A DNA stretch of 64,000 nt from Palsa-504 sp963705835 (GTDB lineage: Bacteria; Actinomycetota; Actinomycetes; Streptosporangiales; Streptosporangiaceae). Each line of letters opens with the position of its first letter. Position 1 is the first letter of the stretch. Where the stretch lies: contig CAVPLC010000054.1 of assembly GCA_963705835.1 (NCBI GenBank), positions 1 to 64,000 of the forward strand, in the 5' to 3' direction. The position numbers and the translations under genes were made by a program. Positions 15,294-22,013 of this stretch are shown here, in pieces. The notes below the pieces were generated by a model. That model made no database searches. It had not been told where the DNA came from and saw only the letters and a list, made by a program, of their open reading frames with translations.

Positions 15294-16346
15294 GGGGCTA
15301 CTCCGTGGGCGGTCAGGCCCGCGGTTTCCGGCAGGCCGAGCATGAGGTTGGCGATCTGGATGGCCTGGCCGGCGGCGCCCTTGCCCAGGTTGTCCAGGGC
15401 GCGAGACGACGATCGCGCGGCCGGCGTGGGTGTCCGCGGCGACCTGCAGGTGGGCCGCGTTGGAGCCGAGGGTCGCGCCGGTGCTGGGCCAGCGTCCTTC
15501 GGGCAGCACGTGCACGAACGGCTCGCCGTGGTAGGCGGCGGCGAGCGCGTCATTAAGCTGACCCGCGGCCTCGGCCGACGCCAGCCGCGCGGTGCAGGTG
15601 GCCAGGATGCCGCGCGCCATGGGCGCCAGGCTGGGCGTAAAACAGAGTGCTACCTGGCCGGAGCGGGGCACCATGGACCGTTCGGAAAAAAGAATTTCTT
15701 CTATTTCCGGGGTGTGCCGGTGCGTGCCGCCGACCTGATAGGCGGACATGGAGCCCATCACCTCGCTGCCGAGCAGGTCCGGGCGGAGCGAGCGGCCAGC
15801 GCCCGAGGTGCCCGAAGCGGCCACGATCACGATGTCGGACGGCTCGACCAGGTCCGCGGCCAGCAGCGGGGCCAGGGCCAGGATGCAGGCCGTGGCGTAG
15901 CAGCCGGGGGCCGCGACCGTGGTGGACGCCTTGATCGCGTCCCGGGCCGCGGGGAGTTCGGGCAGGCCATAGGTCCAGCGGCCGGCGTACGGGGTCGGGT
16001 AGTACCGGGCCCAGGCCTGCGGGTCGGCGAGCCGGAAGTCGGCGCCGAGGTCGATGATCTTGAACTGGGCCGGGAGGGCGGCGGCGAGCCGGGCGGACTC
16101 GCCGTGCGGGAGGGCGGTGAACAGCAGGTCGGCGTCGGCCAGCAGGTCCGGGTCGGTCGGCACGAAGATGCTGTCGTCCAGGACGGGATGGCCGGTCAGC
16201 TGGGGGTGCACCGCGGTCACGGGGGTCCCGGCGCTGCCGTGCGCGGCCAGCGGGCCGATCTCGAGGTCTGGATGGCCGGCCAGCAGGCGAAGCAGCTCGC
16301 CGCCCGCGTAGCCGCTGGCTCCCGCGACCGCGACCCTGGCGCCCAT
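15290..16346 (-). CDS. argC: N-acetyl-gamma-glutamyl-phosphate reductase (frameshifted)
   Basis: NADPH-dependent reduction of N-acetylglutamyl phosphate. The Rossmann start AVAGASGYAGGELLRLL and the catalytic Cys segment APGCYATA are clear, followed by HRHTPEIE. The C-terminal ALDNLGKGAAGQA and GLPETAGL segment is in another frame. The switch is near 15400 after GRAIVVS; dropping one base gives a 351-aa enzyme ending with a 4-nt overlap onto argJ. ATG 16346 is chosen over an upstream ATG because the family starts at MGARVAVAG. An AT-rich stretch, 15670-15697, adds about five residues after HRHTPEIE and matches a word near 29725. Confidence 0.9.
15670..15697. repeat. 28-bp AT-rich dispersed word, copy A (inside argC)
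   Basis: Plus-strand core GGACCGTTCGGAAAAA followed by AGAATTT. It differs from the copy at 29725-29752 at only 2 of 28 positions. It lies in the argC coding sequence where the protein has a few residues more than expected for the family. A third site (7190-7203, opposite strand, in mpg) shares 14 nt of the core. Confidence 0.55.
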
Positions 16347-16373
16347 GTGGCTTCCGACCCCTTTCCTCATGGA

Positions 16374-16403
16374 TGAGTATTCACTATACCGCATGAATAT
16401 GCA
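16374..16403 (-). promoter_or_regulatory. argC promoter with two ARG-box-like operators
   Basis: Two sites, each one mismatch from TGAATATTCA (TGAGTATTCA at 16374-16383 and TGAATATGCA at 16394-16403), with centres 20 bp apart, about two helical turns. A minus-strand -10 sequence TATAGT (16383-16388) lies between them. This is the layout expected for ArgR repression of the arg operon starting at argC; ArgR is encoded in the same unit. No good -35 is visible. Confidence 0.65.
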
Positions 16404-16423
16404 AGCGAGGAGGGTGGGGTTCG

Positions 16424-16513
16424 CGCGGCGGGCACGGCTGGTGTGCTGGGCATCGCGGCGGGCACGGCCGGTGTGCTGGGCATCGCGGCGGGCACGGCTG
16501 GTGTGCTGGGCAT
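16424..16513. repeat. three tandem copies of a 30-bp repeat
   Basis: Exactly 30-bp period, three copies, with a single C/T difference in the middle copy (unit contains GGCACGGCTGGTGTGCTGGG). It lies between argC and the lipoprotein gene and overlaps neither. The 30-bp period makes ORFs through it repetitive, but no credible protein uses it. Confidence 0.85.
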
Positions 16514-16524
16514 AGGGTTAGACG

Positions 16525-17028
16525 GTGGAGTGGGAGGGGATCGGGCGGCCGGCCGGGGGGTGGCGGGGGCGTGCGGGCCCGGGCGGCCGGGTCGGCGGGG
16601 TCGCGTGGGTCCGGGCGGCACGGGTGCTTGGGTTGGTCGCGGGCGGGGTGGTGGTGCTGGCGGGGGGTGCGGGACTGCTGGTGGGGTGTTCTTCGTCGGG
16701 GGTCTCGGGGGCCTTGGGGGTCGGGGCGACGTGCGGGACGACGCGGACGGCGGCGGACGTGCCGGTCATCATCAAGGTGATCAAGGGGACCGTGAGCTGC
16801 GGCGTGGCCATGCAGGTGGAGAACGAGTACGCGGCCAAGATCAGGGCGGGGCAGGTGCGGGGCAACGGCGGCGGGGCGCCGGTCGCGGTGAGCGGCTGGA
16901 CGTGCCAGGGCTACCCCACCCCGGAGGTGCTGAGCACCGGAAACGCCTCGCAGTGCCACACCGGCAGCGCCACGATCGTGGCGGTGCTCCCGGTGCCCAC
17001 GCCGGGGGTCACGAGTACGGCTGGCTAG
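16525..17028 (+). CDS. small predicted lipoprotein, function unknown
   Basis: A 167-aa protein with a basic, Gly/Arg-rich N terminus, a hydrophobic segment (about residues 33-53) and a lipobox-like LLVGC followed by Ser residues, so it is probably exported and lipid-anchored. The mature part carries several Cys (ATCGTT, VSCGVA, WTCQGYP, SQCH) that could form disulfides. GTG 16525 is preceded by a -10-like TAGGGT (16513-16518) six bases before it, which suggests a leaderless transcript. It is convergent with the diguanylate cyclase gene that follows. No family is recognised. Confidence 0.75.
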   Translation: MEWEGIGRPAGGWRGRAGPGGRVGGVAWVRAARVLGLVAGGVVVLAGGAGLLVGCSSSGVSGALGVGATCGTTRTAADVPVIIKVIKGTVSCGVAMQVENEYAAKIRAGQVRGNGGGAPVAVSGWTCQGYPTPEVLSTGNASQCHTGSATIVAVLPVPTPGVTSTAG

Positions 17029-18428
17029 CGGGCGGCGGCCGCGTTTCGCGGGGTCCGGACGCGGCGGAAGACGCTCGGCTCATCCGCGAGAGGCACGGCG
17101 TCGCGGTGGGCCGCGGCACCGTTGATGCCGGTGGAGGTGCTGCTGACGGCGGACAGGCCACGGGAGGTGCTGATCATCTGGACCTGATCCCGGCCGCATC
17201 GCTTGGCCCGGTACAGCGCGGCGTCCGCCGCGGCGAGCAGTTCGTCGAGGTTGCGCTCGGTGCCGCTGTCCAGGGCCGCCACCCCTATCGACACGGTGAC
17301 GTGCACCCGCTCGCCGCCGGAGGCACCTGGGGCGATGAAGCTCAGCGCGGCGATGTTCGACCTGATGCGTTCGGCGATCCGGATGGCGTTCACGGCGCGG
17401 GTCTGCGGCAGCAGGACCGTGAACTCCTCGCCGCCGAACCGCCCGGCCAGGTCATATTCGCGCAGCATGCTGTTCAGCGTGTTGGCGATCTCCTTGAGTA
17501 CCTGATCGCCGAGCAGGTGGCCGTGGGTGTCGTTGACGACCTTGAACCGGTCGATGTCGAGCAGGGCGATGGCCAGGGACGTCCGGGTGCGCACCGCACG
17601 GGCGACCTCCGCGGTGGCCTTGCGCTGCCAGGTGACGGTGTTGAGCAGACCGGTCTTGAAGTCCAGGCGCGCGTCCTCGAGCAGGCGGTTGTGCCGCAGC
17701 GAGCGCTGCAGCAGGTTGATGAACGGGAGCGCGAAGAGCAGGGCGATCCAGCTGGAGGCGACGCAGAAGGTGACGAGCACCGCCACGCAGATCTCGTTCA
17801 CGTCGTTGAGGATCGGTTCCCGGGCGAACTGCACGTCGCGCAGCCGCACCGCCGGGTCCGCGCCCTTGACCGCGGTCAGGACCAGGGACTGGTTGATGAT
17901 CCACTGCACGACCGCGCAGGCCGCCACCAGGGCCATCCAGGCCAGGGCGTGGCGGGCCGGATCCGGGGCCGCTCCTGGCGCCAGGCCGATGAGGCGATGG
18001 AAGACGAACCCGGCGGCCAGGTAGCTCACGCCGATGGCAGCCGCGCTGAACACCCGCCGGTAGACCGGGGCCCGGGCGACCCGCCACTGGGTCAGCGCGA
18101 AGCGGACGACGGGCAGGACGGGCGCGTAGGCCAGCGGCAGCAGCATGGCGACCGGCAGTTCCCAGGTCGCGTGCACGTCCTTGACGAACCCGGTGTTCTC
18201 GCCCACGCGCCGGGTCAGCTCGACGGTAGCGGCGCTGCACGCCAGCAGTCCGGCGAACAGTTCCAGGTCATGAGCGTGGATGGCGACCGCGCGCGCCGCG
18301 ACCGCGAAGCACACGGCGTCGGCGAGGACGACCAGGACGACGAAGCCCGCGAGCCAGTTCGGGAGGGTCCGGACCGGCCAGGTCCGCCGTCCCGTCCTTC
18401 GCCCCCGTATCGAGCGAATGGCATCCAC
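17025..18428 (-). CDS. membrane diguanylate cyclase (GGDEF), copy 1
   Basis: Predicted to make c-di-GMP from two GTP at the membrane; 467 aa. The N-terminal half has about six to seven hydrophobic segments of an unnamed sensor type. The GGDEF domain follows: LLDIDRFKVVND metal and base site, active-site GGEEF, and an inhibitory-site motif REYD exactly five residues before GGEEF. After the domain comes a tail with RGLSAVS and PSVFRR, shared with the neighbouring paralogue. GTG 18428 is preferred because AAGGAG lies 6 nt upstream; a longer TTG frame has no such site. There is no EAL domain. Confidence 0.92.
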   Translation of the reverse strand: MDAIRSIRGRRTGRRTWPVRTLPNWLAGFVVLVVLADAVCFAVAARAVAIHAHDLELFAGLLACSAATVELTRRVGENTGFVKDVHATWELPVAMLLPLAYAPVLPVVRFALTQWRVARAPVYRRVFSAAAIGVSYLAAGFVFHRLIGLAPGAAPDPARHALAWMALVAACAVVQWIINQSLVLTAVKGADPAVRLRDVQFAREPILNDVNEICVAVLVTFCVASSWIALLFALPFINLLQRSLRHNRLLEDARLDFKTGLLNTVTWQRKATAEVARAVRTRTSLAIALLDIDRFKVVNDTHGHLLGDQVLKEIANTLNSMLREYDLAGRFGGEEFTVLLPQTRAVNAIRIAERIRSNIAALSFIAPGASGGERVHVTVSIGVAALDSGTERNLDELLAAADAALYRAKRCGRDQVQMISTSRGLSAVSSTSTGINGAAAHRDAVPLADEPSVFRRVRTPRNAAAAR

Positions 18429-18704
18429 CGGTGTCTCCTTGGCCGCTACAACCCGGATCGGGAGGATTACGCACCACACAGTGTTCCGGATCGTGGGCGA
18501 CAAAGACTGCCGAACGTCAAAATTCGGCTACACAACGGGGTTGTTTCCTTACGGACCGCCGGAGATGGCGTCTCATTTCTAGACATTTCGCGATTAGACC
18601 CATCGCCGCGAGGTGTCCCCGGCTAAGCTCCGCCGCCTGACATCGTGTTCTCGCCGAGCGGAAGGGGCACCGCGGTGCGTACCGGTAGCTGGACCTGAAG
18701 GCGA
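18429..18704. other. intergenic region between paralogous GGDEF genes
   Basis: A 276-bp gap holding the leader and presumed promoter of copy 1. It contains a small stem GCCGAA/TTCGGC (18509-18514 and 18523-18528). No terminator with a T-run and no gene was seen. Confidence 0.4.
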
Positions 18705-20058
18705 TCAGGAGTTCTGCGCGCGACGGAAGACGCTCGGCACGTTCGCGCTGCGTGCGACACCCCAGCCGGGCCCGCTTACCGCGGACAGGCCCCTGGTCGT
18801 GCTGATCATCTGCACCTGGTCCCGGCCGCCGGCCTTGGCCCGGTACAGCGCAGCGTCCGCCGCGGCCATCAGCTCGGCGAGCTGGCGGCGGCTGCCGGCG
18901 TCCAGGGCCGCCACCCCGATCGACACCGTGACCTGAACCCGCTCTCCGCCGGACGACCCGGGGGCGATGATGCTCAGCCCTGCGATGTTCGCGCGGACGC
19001 GTTCGGCGATCCGGAACGCGTCCACCGCGCGGGTCTGCGGCAGCAGCAGCGAGAACTCCTCGCCACCGAACCGGCCGGCCAGGTCGTAGTCCCGCAGCAT
19101 GCTGTTCAGCGTGTTGGCGATCTCCTTGAGCACCTGGTCGCCCGCCAGGTGGCCGTAGGTGTCGTTGACGGCCTTGAACTTGTCGATGTCCAGGATGGCG
19201 ATCGCCAGCGGCGACTTGGTCCGCACCGCACGGATGACCTCCCCGGCCGCCTCGCGCTCCCAGGTCGCGGCGTTGAGCAGCCCGGTCTTGGAGTCATTGC
19301 GCGACTCGGTGAGCAGCTGGACGTGCCGCAGCGACCGCTGGAGCAGCGTGACGACGGGCAGGGCGACCAGGGCGATGAGCGGGTTGCCGGCTATCCCGTA
19401 GGTGACCAGGACGGCGATGCTCATCTCGGCCATGTCGTTGTAGAGACGCTCGCGGCTGAAGACCTCCGCGCGGATGCTTGCGGCCGGGTCGCTGCCCTTG
19501 ACGGCCGTCATGATCATGGCCTTGTTCAGTACCCAATGCACCAGGGCGCCGACAAGGACCAGGGAGGTCCACACGGTAGCCCGGATGAACGTCCCTGCCG
19601 AGGCCTGCGGCACCAGGCCGGACAGGCCGTGGAAGGTTACCGACGCGGCGCCGTAGCACAGCCCGATCGAGGCGCCGCTGAATACCCGGCGGTAGACGGG
19701 GGCACGGCGGACCCGGAACTGCAGCAGCGCGAACCGTGCCATCGGGATCAGCAGCTGCATACAGCGGAGGCAGCAGGATGGCAACAGGCAATTCCCAGAC
19801 ACCCTGGACGTCCCTGATGTGCCCGCCTTGCTCCCCCGCCTTCCTGGTCAGCTCCACCGCGAGCGCCGTGCATGCAAGCAGGAGGCCGAACAGGGCCAGG
19901 TCATGTTCGGTGATCGTGGTGTGCGACGCCGCGACGGCGATGGCGGCCATGGCCGCGGTATCGATCACGAGCACGTAGGTGAGGAGCCAGCGCGGCAGGG
20001 ACCAGAGCGGCCAGGAACCGATGGCCGGCAGTCGCCGCCAGGGGCGAGTCATGCCCAT
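18705..20058 (-). CDS. membrane diguanylate cyclase (GGDEF), copy 2 (frameshifted)
   Basis: Close paralogue of the preceding cyclase: GGEEF with RDYD inhibitory site, LAIAILDIDKFKAVND, and the same RGLSAVS...PSVFRR tail. The N-terminal membrane part (starting MGMTRPW, through VWELPVAILLPPLY) is in one frame and the rest (LLIPMARFALLQFRV onward) in another. One extra base near 19755-19762 explains this; without it the protein is 450 aa and aligns with copy 1 without a gap. ATG 20058 has GAGGAG 7 nt upstream. The two genes are a tandem duplication with the same orientation, possibly sensing different signals through their membrane parts. Confidence 0.88.
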
Positions 20059-20456
20059 CGGTTTCTCCTCATACGGCCTGTCGTCTCGCTACTTACAGAG
20101 CAGCCCGCATGACGATTGTCCCGCATTGTCCGTGCTGAGGAGAGCAATTCGTGAAATCCCGGCTACTCACTGGTATAACAATACCTTCTCTGCTCGCCTT
20201 GCTCCTCACAAAGCCCCGTTGCAACGCTGACGTTGCACCTGGTCACGCCAGATGCTCAATTATTTCCGACATTAGGTACAAAGTACCTCTGCCTCGCAAT
20301 TGCGGGCACAATGGGTAGTCGCGAGCCCGGCCAGGGGCCGGATCTATCGGAAGGAAACAAGCTAGAGCAGGCGAGAGCCGAACCAAGGCCACTGGTTAGA
20401 CGTTCTATTTGGTTACTCAGAGAATCCAGATGAGTACTTAACGAAAGGAGCTCGTC
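20059..20456. other. AT-richer intergenic region upstream of the micro-ORF array; palindrome at 20274-20288
   Basis: About 400 bp with lower GC than its surroundings and no convincing gene. It contains the inverted repeat AGGTAC-AAA-GTACCT (20274-20288), an operator-like site, and GCAATTGC just after it. A plus-strand promoter for the array is expected here but no -35/-10 pair stands out. A 66-codon ORF from TTG 20233 lacks a ribosome binding site and is not reported. Confidence 0.5.
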
Positions 20457-20480
20457 GTGCGCGAGTCGAGTTGGGGCTGA
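20457..20480 (+). CDS. putative micro-ORF 1, peptide MRESSWG
   Basis: Seven codons from GTG to TGA. A strong ribosome binding site (AAAGGAG) ends 7 nt before the start. The upstream sequence is unrelated to that of copies 2 and 3, so this looks like the original unit from which the tandem copies arose. No family is recognised; expression is not shown. Confidence 0.4.
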   Translation: MRESSWG

Positions 20481-20525
20481 ACCCGCCAACGCCCACCAAC
20501 CGCCACCACCGAGGAAGGAACCGCC

Positions 20526-20549
20526 ATGCGCGAGTCGAGCTGGGGCTGA
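20526..20549 (+). CDS. putative micro-ORF 2, peptide MRESSWG
   Basis: ATG to TGA, encoding the same seven residues as copy 1 through one synonymous change (AGT to AGC) and a GTG to ATG start change. GAGGAAGGA lies 6 nt upstream of the ATG, in the 3' part of the preceding repeat unit. Confidence 0.4.
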   Translation: MRESSWG

Positions 20550-20594
20550 ACCCGCCAACCGCCACCAACCGCCACCACCGAGGAAGGAACCGCC

Positions 20595-20618
20595 ATGCGC
20601 GAGTCGAGCTGGGGCTGA
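20595..20618 (+). CDS. putative micro-ORF 3, peptide MRESSWG
   Basis: Identical in sequence to copy 2, again with GAGGAAGGA upstream. The repeat ends shortly after its stop, and the MFS gene on the other strand ends 13 bp later. Confidence 0.4.
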   Translation: MRESSWG

Positions 20619-20630
20619 ACCCGTACTGTA

Positions 20631-21878
20631 CTAATGGCGTCCGCCGGTCGGCCGGCCACGATCGCGTGCCCAGCCGATCGCGATCGCCAGCGCCACCACG
20701 GCGCCGGCAGCGCCGAACACCGCGATAACCCGCGCCGGGGCGTAATGCTGCGCTGCGGCCCCCGCCAGGATCATGGCCGTGCCTTGGCCCAGGCTCAACG
20801 CACCTTGGGCCAGGCCGAAGGCTTGGCTGCGCTGTTCTCGTGGCGCTGCGCTCACGAAGGCGGCGTTGGCGGCGACCTGATAGGAAGCGCACAGGCCCGA
20901 TGCCACCAAGATCAGCAGACAGCCGGCGAGATTGGGCTGCGCGAAGAACAGGACAAGGACCGCGCAAGCAGCGATCGCGAGCGGGCCCATGAAACGCCGC
21001 CGCGCCGGCGGGGCCACGAAGCGGCTCAACAAGATGGCGCCCGTGCACTGCCCCAGGGCATCGGCGGCCAGGATCACGCCGGTGGCGGCCGCGCCGCCGC
21101 CGACATCGTGAGCGAGTGGGGCCGCGACGCCCTCCGGGACGGCGTAGAACGCCGCCAGCAGGCCGAACAGCATAGGCCAGCGCAGTTCCGGACGAGTCAG
21201 GACGAGCCGGGCGCCGGCGACGATGCCGGCCGGCCGGGACGGTTCGCGATGCGCGCCAGGGGTCGCGGGCGCGGCATGCGGGCGCACCCAGGCGCGGACG
21301 ATGATCGCCGAGCCGGCGAAGGTCGCGGCGTCGAGAACCAGGGATGTGCGCGTGCCGAAGAACCCGACCAGCGTGCCCCCCGCCGCGAAGCCGAGGACCT
21401 GCGCGAACTGGTACGTGGTCAGGGTCACCGCGGTACCCATCACATAGCGGTCGCCGGTCAGCACATCCGGGTAGATCGCGGCACGGGCCGCGGTGAACGG
21501 CGCCCCGACGAAAGTCACCACGAACAACAGCGCCACCAGCGCGGCCAGTGGCAGGCCCGGAATGGCCATGACCAGGACGAGCGCGCACCGGACGATGTCA
21601 CAGGTGATCATCACGCCGCGGCGCGGGTACCGGTCGGCCAGCCAGGCGAGCGTCACGCCGCCGATGAAAGTCGGCACGATGCTGACCACGAACGTGATCG
21701 CAGCGAGCAGCGCCGAGCGGGTGCGATCGTACACGAGTACGGTCAGTGCGACACGCGCCAGCTGATCGCCGACCACGGACAGCAGCTGCGCGACCCACAA
21801 TGCACGGAACTCCGCGACTGTGAACACATCGCGGAACGGGGTCCTCGCGGCCTGCTCCGTTGCATCCCCCCGGGCCAC
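20631..21878 (-). CDS. MFS transporter, EntS/MFS_3-like exporter
   Basis: A 415-aa integral membrane protein with about 12 hydrophobic segments. It begins FRALWVAQLLSVVGDQLARVALTVLVYDRT, typical of the MFS_3 (enterobactin exporter-like) family, and has the loop 2-3 motif LADRYPRRGVM. The substrate is unknown; family members export siderophores and drugs. GTG 21878 is preferred because TATAAC (about 21890) gives a short leader, whereas the longer TTG frame starts in sequence lacking conserved residues. Its 3' end adjoins the micro-ORF array on the opposite strand, which is suggestive of a functional link but not proof. Confidence 0.88.
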   Translation of the reverse strand: MARGDATEQAARTPFRDVFTVAEFRALWVAQLLSVVGDQLARVALTVLVYDRTRSALLAAITFVVSIVPTFIGGVTLAWLADRYPRRGVMITCDIVRCALVLVMAIPGLPLAALVALLFVVTFVGAPFTAARAAIYPDVLTGDRYVMGTAVTLTTYQFAQVLGFAAGGTLVGFFGTRTSLVLDAATFAGSAIIVRAWVRPHAAPATPGAHREPSRPAGIVAGARLVLTRPELRWPMLFGLLAAFYAVPEGVAAPLAHDVGGGAAATGVILAADALGQCTGAILLSRFVAPPARRRFMGPLAIAACAVLVLFFAQPNLAGCLLILVASGLCASYQVAANAAFVSAAPREQRSQAFGLAQGALSLGQGTAMILAGAAAQHYAPARVIAVFGAAGAVVALAIAIGWARDRGRPTGGRH

Positions 21879-22013
21879 CGCGTCCCTTGTTATATCGCCC
21901 TCCGGCTCCGCGCTCGGCTGCGGTCTTCGGTAGTCACATCCTGACCGATAGTCGTCACGTAAGGCAAACAACCAGGACAGACCGGGCCACCCTTGACGCC
22001 GGATGGGGCAGTG

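Larger units (their letters stand above)
20457..20622 (+). repeat. 69-bp tandem repeat, 2.4 copies, each starting with a micro-ORF
   Basis: Units 20457-20525 and 20526-20594 plus a partial third copy to about 20622. The first two units differ at only four positions. The 69-bp period keeps all copies in one frame. Each full unit starts with the micro-ORF and ends with GAGGAAGGAACCGCC, which supplies the ribosome binding site of the next copy. Confidence 0.85.

Noticed and set aside
16443..18626. 727-codon plus-strand ORF through the 30-bp repeat and the GGDEF gene
   Set aside because: Antisense to a clear diguanylate cyclase and only open because of GC bias.
20457..20622. CRISPR array
   Set aside because: The 69-bp units are nearly identical throughout, without variable spacers, and no cas gene is present; the 30-bp repeat at 16424 also has no spacers.
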